From Phycisphaerales bacterium (GTDB taxonomy: Bacteria > Planctomycetota > Phycisphaerae > Phycisphaerales > SM1A02), in assembly GCA_029243925.1 (NCBI GenBank), contig JAQWRC010000275.1, positions 1-9,912 on the forward strand: a stretch of DNA of 9,912 nucleotides. Direction: 5' to 3'. Below, piece after piece: positions 1 to 5,602 of this stretch (position 1 is its first letter; the number at the start of each line of letters is the position of its first letter). Made by a program: the position numbers and the translations under genes. The notes beneath the pieces are model-generated. The model made no database searches and was not told the DNA's origin. It saw only the letters and a program-made list of their open reading frames with translations.

Positions 1-1205
1 GGCCCGAAGATCTCCTCACGTGCGATCGCATGTGATGGCTGTACGCCGGTGAAGAAGCACGGTCGGCACCAGTAGCCCTTGTCAGGCAACGGTGCATTGT
101 TGACTTCATGCAACGCAGCGCCCTCATCACTGCCGGTATCGATGTACCGCTCGATTGTTTTCAACTGCGTCTGCGAGTTGATGGCGCCGACATCGGTGTT
201 CTTGTCGAGGGGATCCCCTACGCGCAGGGACTGCATCCGGTGGGCGAGTTTGTCGGTGACTTCATCGGCAATGCTTTCTTCGACGAAGAGCCGGGATCCG
301 GCACAACAGACATGCCCCTGATTGAACCAGATCGAAGACACGATGCCCTCGATCGCTTGATCGATGGCCGCATCGGCGAACACGATGTTCGGGCTCTTGC
401 CACCGAGTTCCAGGGTGAGCTTCTTTCCCGTTCCTGCAGCCATGCGAGCCAGCTTCTTTCCCACTTCCGTTGAGCCGGTGAACGCAACCTTCTTCACATC
501 CGGATGTTCAGCGAGGGTGGCACCGGTTGCACCTGCCCCGGTCACAATGTTCACGACACCCGGAGGAAGTTCGACTTCCTGAAGGATTTCAGCGAGTGCG
601 AGAGCAGTCAGGGAGGTCGTTTCCGCCGGTTTGAGCACACATGTGTTGCCACAGGCCAACGCCGGAGCAAGTTTCCAAGCGGCCATGAGGAGCGGAAAAT
701 TCCATGGGATGATCTGTCCGCATACACCCACGGGTTTTGGGGTGCGACCTTGGAAGGCGGCGGGAAGCTTGTCCGCCCAGCCAGCGTGGTAGAAGAAATG
801 CTGAGCAACAAGAGGCAGGTCGACGTCGCGGGCTTCCTTGATTGGCTTGCCGCCATCCATCGTTTCAAGCACGGCCAGTTCTCGCGATCGTTCTTGTATT
901 CGTCTTGCGATCCGAAAGAGGTATTTGCTCCGTTCGCGTGGTTTGAGTCTCGACCAGGCGGGCAAGGCATCCTTGGCAGCTGCAACGGCCGCATTGACAT
1001 CTGCAGTTCCCGCATCGGAGATCCGTGACAGCCGCTTTTCAGTTGCGGGGTTGATCGTGTCGAATCGCTTTCGCGACTTTGGAGCCCGGAACGCGCCATT
1101 GATGAACAGACCGTATTCGTCCGCAATCGTGACGGGCGTGCGCTCGGGGGCAGGGCTGTAGTCCCAGTCCGTTCCGTTCGGTTCATTGGAATCGATGGTC
1201 GTCAT
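1..1205 (-). CDS. NAD(P)+-dependent aldehyde dehydrogenase, C-terminus beyond the window
   Basis: Oxidises an aldehyde to the acid in the cytoplasm; acetaldehyde released by the upstream DeoC is the likely substrate (inferred from context). 401 residues are visible; typical family members are near 490, so roughly the last 80-90 lie off the left edge. Visible ALDH landmarks: IIPWNFPL with the oxyanion Asn169, the cofactor lysine in CVLKPAE (Lys192), the Rossmann motif TGSTEVGK, the general base in LELGGKSPN (Glu266), and the nucleophile in GHVCCAGSR (Cys300, followed by Cys301). The Glu-Cys spacing of 34 equals that of ALDH2. The start ATG at 1205 is supported by a GGAGG Shine-Dalgarno at 1220-1216, which lies inside the 3' end of deoC; only 5 nt separate the two genes, so they are almost certainly cotranscribed. 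Family membership is certain; substrate is not. Confidence 0.95.
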   Translation of the reverse strand, partial: MTTIDSNEPNGTDWDYSPAPERTPVTIADEYGLFINGAFRAPKSRKRFDTINPATEKRLSRISDAGTADVNAAVAAAKDALPAWSRLKPRERSKYLFRIARRIQERSRELAVLETMDGGKPIKEARDVDLPLVAQHFFYHAGWADKLPAAFQGRTPKPVGVCGQIIPWNFPLLMAAWKLAPALACGNTCVLKPAETTSLTALALAEILQEVELPPGVVNIVTGAGATGATLAEHPDVKKVAFTGSTEVGKKLARMAAGTGKKLTLELGGKSPNIVFADAAIDQAIEGIVSSIWFNQGHVCCAGSRLFVEESIADEVTDKLAHRMQSLRVGDPLDKNTDVGAINSQTQLKTIERYIDTGSDEGAALHEVNNAPLPDKGYWCRPCFFTGVQPSHAIAREEIFG

Positions 1206-1210
1206 TGGCC

Positions 1211-2128
1211 TCAGGCCTCCGAAAAGTCGTGCATGGCCATGTAATGGCCTGTCAGCCCCTTGAGCAGTTGCCGCAGGAGGTCGTTGGTGAGGCTCGAGGC
1301 GCCGAACCTGAACAGGCGTGGCGTCAGCCAGGCGGTTCCAAGTGTTTCCTTGACCATCACAAGGTAGTGCAGCGCCTGTTTCGCCGTTTTGATGCCACCC
1401 GCTGGTTTCATTCCCACGCGAACGCCGGTGGCAAGGAAGTGATCATGTATTGCCTCCAGCATGACCAGGCTGACGGGCATGGTCGCCGCAGGGTTGATCT
1501 TGCCGGTTGATGTCTTGATGAAGATGTCACCATCCTGCAGCACGCTTGCTCCTGCAATGGCTTCAATGGCGAGATCACTTGCGCGACGGACATTGTCATA
1601 TGTTTCAAGTTCACCTGTTTCAAGGATGATCTTCAAATGTGCGCCTTCACATGCCTGCCAGACCTGCCGGATTTCTTCGGCGACCTCCGTGGTCCTGCCA
1701 GCCAGAAATGCCCCACGGTTGATGACCATGTCGATTTCATCCGCTCCGGCTTGCACGGCCGCGCTGACATCACGCAGTCGTACTTCCAGTGGGTATTGGC
1801 CGCTGGGGAAGCCGGTGGCAACGGATGCAACTCGCACACCTGACCCATCCAGCATCTTCGCCGCAGTTCGAACGTGCGATGGGTATACGCAGACTGCCGC
1901 AACGGAGGGTACGGGCAGCTCCAGTGATCCCTCGTAGGGCTGGATGGCCTTGCGGCAAAGTGAGCGGACCTTGTCCGGAGAATCCTTGCCCTCGAGTGTC
2001 GTCAGATCCAGCATTGAAATCGCCAGCCGAAGGCCGTCGGCCTTGGCCTGGGATTTAATAGATCGCGTGGCGAATGCAGCGGCTCGCTGATTCACCATGA
2101 CGGAGTCGATGCGTCGTTCGACAGGCAT
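1211..2128 (-). CDS. deoC: Deoxyribose-phosphate aldolase
   Basis: Class I aldolase that cleaves 2-deoxy-D-ribose-5-phosphate into glyceraldehyde-3-phosphate and acetaldehyde, the last step of deoxynucleoside catabolism in the cytoplasm. The TIM-barrel landmarks are all present: Asp133 in EIDMVIN, the Schiff-base lysine in IFIKTSTGK (Lys205), and the second active-site lysine in GMKPAGGIKT (Lys241); these match E. coli Asp102, Lys167 and Lys201 in order and approximate spacing. At 305 residues it is longer than E. coli DeoC (about 259), mostly through an N-terminal extension of about 30 residues. The ATG at 2128 is chosen because the reading frame, though open further upstream, would otherwise run into the gene ending at 2178. 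It has no clear Shine-Dalgarno, so a start slightly upstream is possible. The aldehyde dehydrogenase follows after 5 nt, which makes acetaldehyde removal its likely partner activity. Confidence 0.95.
   Translation of the reverse strand: MPVERRIDSVMVNQRAAAFATRSIKSQAKADGLRLAISMLDLTTLEGKDSPDKVRSLCRKAIQPYEGSLELPVPSVAAVCVYPSHVRTAAKMLDGSGVRVASVATGFPSGQYPLEVRLRDVSAAVQAGADEIDMVINRGAFLAGRTTEVAEEIRQVWQACEGAHLKIILETGELETYDNVRRASDLAIEAIAGASVLQDGDIFIKTSTGKINPAATMPVSLVMLEAIHDHFLATGVRVGMKPAGGIKTAKQALHYLVMVKETLGTAWLTPRLFRFGASSLTNDLLRQLLKGLTGHYMAMHDFSEA
1216..1220 (-). promoter_or_regulatory. Shine-Dalgarno of the aldehyde dehydrogenase, inside deoC
   Basis: GGAGG on the minus strand, 10 nt before the ATG at 1205 and overlapping the last codons of deoC. 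It fixes the dehydrogenase start and indicates translation from the deoC transcript. Confidence 0.7.
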
Positions 2129-2177
2129 GGGCACATCGTACAGCACGACTTCATGGGTCCGCAGGATCCGTACAGGC

Positions 2178-2507
2178 TTATTTGGAAGCGAAGAGATCGG
2201 CGGCGAATCCGCCATCGATGAGCACGATCCGATCGATCCCCGCCTGCTTCTGTATGCGGTAGATGAGCAGAATGCCGTTGTGGTTGTCCATGATGTACAG
2301 GGCATCCTCATCGGAGGTGACCTGACCCTTGGATGCAGTGGCGGCACTCATGACCGTGAAGGAGTCGGCGGAAACGACCATGCCAGCTTCGACTGAGGTG
2401 ACCGGAGCTTTCAGCAGCAGGAGCAGCAGTACGCCAGTCAGCAGCATGGCTCCGACGCCGAGGAAGCAGTCAATGTTTCGTGTCGAGTTGTTGCTGTGCT
2501 GCCTCAT
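2178..2507 (-). CDS. Small membrane-anchored protein with one YIMD-type strand motif, function unknown
   Basis: 109 residues. After a short polar N-terminus there is one strongly hydrophobic segment (about residues 14-32, rich in Leu) that should act as an uncleaved anchor, leaving a small C-terminal domain outside the cytoplasm. That domain contains DALYIMDNHNGILLIYRI, an alternating hydrophobic pattern resembling a single beta-propeller-like blade, and ends in an Ala/Asp-rich tail finishing FASK. The ATG overlaps the stop of the preceding gene as ATGA (4-bp overlap) and has no Shine-Dalgarno of its own, which points to translational coupling. It shares its layout (anchor, D-x-hydrophobic-aromatic strand, short C-terminal helix) with the gene just upstream, so the two may be divergent paralogues. 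No function is assigned. Confidence 0.75.
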   Translation of the reverse strand: MRQHSNNSTRNIDCFLGVGAMLLTGVLLLLLLKAPVTSVEAGMVVSADSFTVMSAATASKGQVTSDEDALYIMDNHNGILLIYRIQKQAGIDRIVLIDGGFAADLFASK

Positions 2508-2818
2508 CGTGATTTGAGAATGGTGTCTATATCGTTTTTAACTGAACGGGTGGAAGACGTTTTCAGGCTTTGGCTGCTGTCATCCCATTGCATCGCGGCA
2601 AGTCCGATCTCACGGGTGTCGAGCATCCAGATGCGATCCGTTTTTTCGGATTCGCCAGCACCTGCGACCATGAGGTAGTGACTTCGCAGCCCAAGCTGAG
2701 CCTGCACATCAGTGGAGAAGCCGACAAGCCCAACCGCGATCAGCAACGCAACGTTCAGCAGAAGCAGCGTGCGTGTGCGTCGATTCATTGGGGTCGTTTG
2801 GGATCGTGCAGCGTTCAT
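2504..2818 (-). CDS. Small exported or membrane-anchored protein with a WMLD-type strand motif, function unknown
   Basis: 104 residues from the ATG at 2818, chosen because an AGGA Shine-Dalgarno lies 8 nt before it (2830-2827); an in-frame ATG further upstream would deepen the overlap with the preceding gene, and another in-frame ATG lies at 2788. A basic patch (MNRRTR) is followed by a hydrophobic segment at about residues 17-35 ending in DVQAQ, which could be a signal peptide (cleavage near VQA) or an anchor. The rest has YLMVAG, then DRIWMLDTREIGLAAMQW, then a Ser/Thr-rich stretch and the end NDIDTILKSR. This matches the architecture of the next gene (YIMD motif). It starts 4 nt after the stop of the gene before it and overlaps the next start by 4 bp, so all three are in one transcript. 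Confidence 0.75.
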   Translation of the reverse strand: MNAARSQTTPMNRRTRTLLLLNVALLIAVGLVGFSTDVQAQLGLRSHYLMVAGAGESEKTDRIWMLDTREIGLAAMQWDDSSQSLKTSSTRSVKNDIDTILKSR

Positions 2819-2822
2819 GCAC

Positions 2823-3050
2823 TCAATCCTGATGTCCACGACGTGACGGCATCATGCTGATCGTAATGATGATGGCCACGATGATGAACATGAGCAGCAT
2901 TCCGACCCATGCTGCAGGAGCATCTCGGTTCGAGCCGGGCGTCGGCGGCGGCAGAACCGCGTTTGCCGCGGGTGCCTGAGCGGCAACTGCATAGGCAGTG
3001 CTGCAACCAAGCAGCAGTAGGGAACTCACGATGGTACGGAGGCGGATCAT
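2823..3050 (-). CDS. Small exported protein with a C-terminal transmembrane helix, function unknown
   Basis: 75 residues from the ATG at 3050. The N-terminus has the form of a signal sequence: MIRLRT, then a hydrophobic core ending LLLLGCSTAYA. LLGC resembles a lipobox, though Leu at -2 is not ideal, so lipoprotein processing and ordinary signal-peptidase cleavage are both possible. A Pro/Ala-rich linker (PPPTPG) follows, then one transmembrane helix at about residues 47-67 and a basic cytoplasmic-type tail (SRRGHQD). The reading frame stays open to 3302, but that extension lies antiparallel inside the metF coding region and lacks a start signal, so it is rejected. The start has no Shine-Dalgarno; a promoter-like TTGCGT-N17-TACCCT lies just upstream. 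I do not recognise a family. It stands first in the tight string of three small membrane genes before deoC. Confidence 0.65.
   Translation of the reverse strand: MIRLRTIVSSLLLLGCSTAYAVAAQAPAANAVLPPPTPGSNRDAPAAWVGMLLMFIIVAIIITISMMPSRRGHQD
2827..2830 (-). promoter_or_regulatory. Shine-Dalgarno deciding the start at 2818
   Basis: AGGA on the minus strand, 8 nt from the ATG at 2818 and overlapping the last codons of the preceding gene. It favours 2818 over the other in-frame ATGs at 2839 and 2788. Confidence 0.5.
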
Positions 3051-3059
3051 GATTTCGTG

Positions 3060-3088
3060 AGGGTAGATGCAACTTCGACAGAACGCAA
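3060..3088 (-). promoter_or_regulatory. Candidate promoter for the small-protein/deoC/ALDH genes
   Basis: On the minus strand, TTGCGT (3088-3083), a 17-nt spacer and TACCCT (3065-3060), 9 nt before the ATG at 3050. The spacing is ideal, but each hexamer matches sigma-70 consensus at only three positions. It lies in the 82-nt gap after metF, where a second promoter would make sense. Weak, sequence-only evidence. Confidence 0.25.
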
Positions 3089-3132
3089 CTCGATCGCCGT
3101 GTATGTGGTTTGAATCGATTGCAGGCGCGAAT

Positions 3133-4047
3133 TCATTGCAATGCTGAGGCGTCATCCGCGCCAAGAGATCGGAAGATCTCGATCGTCGCGTCCGATTGGT
3201 TGAGTGTGTAGAAGTGGATGCCTGCGACCCCTTGGTCAAGCAGATCATTGCACTGCTCGGTGGCCCATTGGATTCCCACCTGTCGGACCGCATCGTCGTC
3301 ATCTTGATGCCGATAGATTCGTCGCTGGAGTTTGGCGGGAAAATTCGTGCCCCCGGAAAGTTCCGCCATCCGATTGAGCGTACTCAAACTCGTAATCGGC
3401 ATGATGCCCGCAATCAGCGGGATGTTGATCCCCGCAAGATCGCAACGCTCGCACCAGTCATAGAACGCTGCATTGTCAAAGAACAGTTGCGTCGTGATCC
3501 AATGGGCTCCAGCTTCAACCTTGGCCTTGAGGTATTCAAGCTGTTTGAGTCGGTTTGGCGTTTCGGGATGTCCTTCCGGGAATCCGGCAACACCAATGCC
3601 AAAGCCCCGTGAATCAGCATGGACTCCAGACTCGTTGAATCGCACGACGTGTTCGACAAGTTTCCTCGCATAGTCGTACTCATCCTGACTGCAGTCGTAC
3701 GTGTCGTCATCGAGCGGGCGATCGCCTCGGAGGGCGAGGATATTGCTGACGCCGGCAGCTGCATAACGCGCCAGGATCGCCTCGATTTCATCCTGTGACT
3801 GTTGGATGCATGTGAGATGAGGAATTGGATCGATCTGCTCTTCCTGCTGCAGTTCCACGACAAGGTCATGGGTGCGTTGTCGAGTGGATCCACCTGCGCC
3901 GTATGTGACCGAAACGAATGAGGGCTTCAAAGCGGCAAACGCATCCATTCTGCTGCGCAGAGATGCAAGCGACTGTTCGGTGCGAGGCGGAAAGAACTCG
4001 AAGCTGAACGTCGTACGGTCACGCAAGATGATGTCATCGATGTGCAT
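3133..4047 (-). CDS. metF: 5,10-Methylenetetrahydrofolate reductase
   Basis: FAD-dependent reduction of 5,10-methylene-THF to 5-methyl-THF in the cytoplasm, supplying the methyl group for methionine synthesis. The 304-residue length matches bacterial MetF. Landmarks in order: SFEFFPPR with the catalytic glutamate (Glu17), SVTYGAGGS (about 46-54), HLTCI (77-81), the FAD-contacting LRGDRP (106-111), GVAGFPEGHPE (152-162), TQLFFDN (186-192) and GIMPI (214-218). The ATG at 4047 is chosen; the TTG just before it is in frame but unneeded. There is no Shine-Dalgarno. A -10-like TATAGT ends 8 nt before the ATG, so the mRNA may be leaderless or nearly so. metF is divergent from rex with about 80 nt between the chosen starts, and is the first gene of the minus-strand block. 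Confidence 0.96.
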   Translation of the reverse strand: MHIDDIILRDRTTFSFEFFPPRTEQSLASLRSRMDAFAALKPSFVSVTYGAGGSTRQRTHDLVVELQQEEQIDPIPHLTCIQQSQDEIEAILARYAAAGVSNILALRGDRPLDDDTYDCSQDEYDYARKLVEHVVRFNESGVHADSRGFGIGVAGFPEGHPETPNRLKQLEYLKAKVEAGAHWITTQLFFDNAAFYDWCERCDLAGINIPLIAGIMPITSLSTLNRMAELSGGTNFPAKLQRRIYRHQDDDDAVRQVGIQWATEQCNDLLDQGVAGIHFYTLNQSDATIEIFRSLGADDASALQ

Positions 4048-4055
4048 CAAGGGGC

Positions 4056-4061
4056 ACTATA
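4056..4061 (-). promoter_or_regulatory. Candidate -10 element of metF
   Basis: TATAGT on the minus strand (five of six consensus bases), 8 nt upstream of the metF ATG. A start point about 7 nt downstream would fall within a base or two of the ATG. No convincing -35 hexamer is seen at normal spacing. Confidence 0.4.
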
Positions 4062-4116
4062 GGCCGCATTGCAGGACGAGGGCAGCCTGTGCCACTCGTC
4101 TTTTGCAACTCCGCCC

Positions 4117-4122
4117 TACACT
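4117..4122 (+). promoter_or_regulatory. Candidate -10 element of rex
   Basis: TACACT (four of six consensus bases), 6 nt upstream of the proposed GTG start of rex. The geometry is that of a leaderless transcript. No good -35 hexamer is seen, and no Rex operator palindrome is visible nearby. Confidence 0.3.
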
Positions 4123-4128
4123 TGCCGT

Positions 4129-4761
4129 GTGGCCTCATCATCGAACATCCCACGCCCAACCATCAAGCGGCTGAGTCTGTATCTGAGATCGCTGGAATCA
4201 CATCAGCCGGCCGGGACGGCAACGGTGAGTTCACGTCAACTTGGCCAGTCTGTGGGCATTACCGATGTCCAGGTCCGGAAGGATCTGGGGAATATCGGCC
4301 AACTTGGTCAGCCGGGTATTGGGTATCAGGTTGAAGCACTTCGAGGTGAACTTCGGCGAGTACTCAAGACCGATCGTGAGTGGAACGCAGTCGTCGTTGG
4401 CGTCGGAAACATCGGATCTGCAATTCTCCATTACCCCCATTTTGGTTCCAAGGGATTTCGCATCGTTGCTGCGCTCGACGCGAGCCCAGATCGGATTGGG
4501 CAGCGCATCGCCGCATTGCGGGTTCAGCCCATGGCGGATTTGCCCGCCATTGTGGCCGAGCATGATGTTCGCATCGGCATCCTGGCTGTGCCTGCGGAAG
4601 CAGCCCAGAGCGTTGCAGCCGAGATGACTGCTGCTGGTATTCAGGGGATTCTCAATTTCGCTCCGATTCGCATCGATGTCGGAAACGACGCCGAGGTGGC
4701 GAGCGTCGACCTCTCTCGTTCACTTGAGCAACTCGCCTATCAGGTTGGTATTGGGGACTGA
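4129..4761 (+). CDS. rex: Redox-sensing transcriptional repressor Rex
   Basis: Homodimeric repressor that binds DNA when the NADH/NAD+ ratio is low and releases it when NADH binds; it typically controls fermentative and respiratory genes. 210 residues from the GTG at 4129, the usual Rex length. Residues 8-80 form the winged helix, opening with PRPTIKRLSLYLRSLE, with the recognition region VQVRKDL (48-53) and GIGY (63-66). The Rossmann nucleotide-binding loop is GVGNIGSA (91-98), followed by LD at 116-117. The C-terminal domain-swap helix is DLSRSLEQLAYQV (194-206). An ATG at 4069 would add 20 residues with no resemblance to Rex and would start about 20 nt from metF, so GTG is preferred although it lacks a Shine-Dalgarno. 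Divergent from metF; the YggS-family gene follows after 55 nt. Confidence 0.95.
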   Translation: MASSSNIPRPTIKRLSLYLRSLESHQPAGTATVSSRQLGQSVGITDVQVRKDLGNIGQLGQPGIGYQVEALRGELRRVLKTDREWNAVVVGVGNIGSAILHYPHFGSKGFRIVAALDASPDRIGQRIAALRVQPMADLPAIVAEHDVRIGILAVPAEAAQSVAAEMTAAGIQGILNFAPIRIDVGNDAEVASVDLSRSLEQLAYQVGIGD

Positions 4762-4776
4762 TTCTCCAGCATCATC

Positions 4777-4805
4777 TTGCGTTTCATCTCTCCCGTTCTT
4801 ATGCT
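4777..4805 (+). promoter_or_regulatory. Candidate promoter of the YggS-family gene
   Basis: TTGCGT (4777-4782), a 17-nt spacer and TATGCT (4800-4805), 11 nt before the ATG at 4817. It carries the same TTGCGT-N17 arrangement as the candidate upstream of 3050. Matches to consensus are partial; cotranscription from rex is the alternative. Confidence 0.25.
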
Positions 4806-4816
4806 CAAGATGTTCG

Positions 4817-5602
4817 ATGCCTACCACGAGCGACACAATGCGACGATATGAAGAGGTCCGCAGCAGGATCGGCGAGGCTGCCGCGCGCTCTGGTGGAGAC
4901 CCGGACCGTGTCGTCCTTGTTGCTGTGACGAAGTATGCATCCATCGCGCAGGTTCGGGAACTCATTGAAGCGGGGCACGTCGACTACGGCGAAAGCCGCA
5001 TGCAGCATTTCATTCAGTTTGCTGCCCAGGTCGAGGATTTCCTTGAGCGACACCGGGAACTCGGTGGCGGCGAGGTCCCCGAGGCGGTGCGATGGCATTT
5101 CATCGGTCATCTGCAACGCAACAAGGTTCGCAAGATCATTCCGCTGACGCGACTGATCCATTCCGTCGATTCACTTCGTCTTGCCGAAGAGATTCAGAAC
5201 AGTCCAGGACAGTTCACGGCGCCGACAGAAATTCTTGTGCAGGTCAACACATCAGGCGAGAAGGGGAAGTATGGAATCGCCCCCGCCGCCACGGCCCATG
5301 TGATCGATCAGATCGACACGATGCTCAATGTGCGGGTACGCGGGCTGATGTGCATGGCGCCACGCGTCGAGGACCCGGTGACGCTCCGTCCTGTATTTGA
5401 ACGAACGCGGGAGTTGTTCGAAGACATACGCAAGACGGGAGTGGTCGGAAGCCATTTCGACATTCTGTCGATGGGCATGAGTAGTGATTACGAAGTGGCC
5501 GTCGAGTGCGGCGCCAACGTCGTTCGCGTTGGTTCGGCAATCTTCGGTGAACGTGCCGAGGATGAAACTGAGGCCGTTGCTGCTAGCGCAGAATCTGACT
5601 GA
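4817..5602 (+). CDS. yggS: YggS/PLPBP-family pyridoxal phosphate homeostasis protein
   Basis: Non-catalytic PLP-binding TIM-barrel protein of the alanine-racemase N-domain fold, which buffers pyridoxal phosphate and influences amino-acid and B6 homeostasis in the cytoplasm. 261 residues against about 234 in E. coli; the extra length is an insert near EDFLERHRELGGGE and an acidic C-terminal tail after IFGER. Landmarks: VLVAVTKY with the PLP lysine (Lys39), YGESRMQ (family form FGENRVQ), WHFIGHLQRNK, HSVDSLRLAEEI, VQVNTSGEKGKYG, GLMCMAP, LSMGMSSDYEVAVECG, and the phosphate-binding end VRVGSAIFG. The ATG at 4817 is preferred; the ATG at 4838 is also possible, and neither has a strong Shine-Dalgarno. 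The last 20 bases overlap the 3' end of the convergent tpsA gene, so the tail coding sequence is shared antisense. Confidence 0.93.
   Translation: MPTTSDTMRRYEEVRSRIGEAAARSGGDPDRVVLVAVTKYASIAQVRELIEAGHVDYGESRMQHFIQFAAQVEDFLERHRELGGGEVPEAVRWHFIGHLQRNKVRKIIPLTRLIHSVDSLRLAEEIQNSPGQFTAPTEILVQVNTSGEKGKYGIAPAATAHVIDQIDTMLNVRVRGLMCMAPRVEDPVTLRPVFERTRELFEDIRKTGVVGSHFDILSMGMSSDYEVAVECGANVVRVGSAIFGERAEDETEAVAASAESD

Noticed and set aside
504..1028. Plus-strand open frame of 174 codons opposite the aldehyde dehydrogenase
   Set aside because: It is an antisense shadow of a gene with every ALDH catalytic residue; there is no domain signal of its own.
2129..2347. N-terminal extension of deoC up to 2347
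   Set aside because: The frame stays open, but it would overlap most of the small membrane gene ending at 2178, and the added residues do not resemble DeoC.
3118..3142. Inverted repeat ATTGCA / TGCAAT around the metF stop as a terminator
   Set aside because: Only 6 bp with a 13-nt loop, overlapping the coding end and not followed by a T-run.
3051..3302. Extension of the 75-residue exported protein up to 3302
   Set aside because: Most of it is the alternate-frame reading of the metF 3' region; the signal-peptide start at 3050 is far more natural.
4062..4128. Rex operator palindrome (TTGTGA-N6-TCACAA type) in the metF/rex spacer or upstream of other genes
   Set aside because: No such palindrome is visible there, so autoregulation or Rex control of these genes is not claimed.
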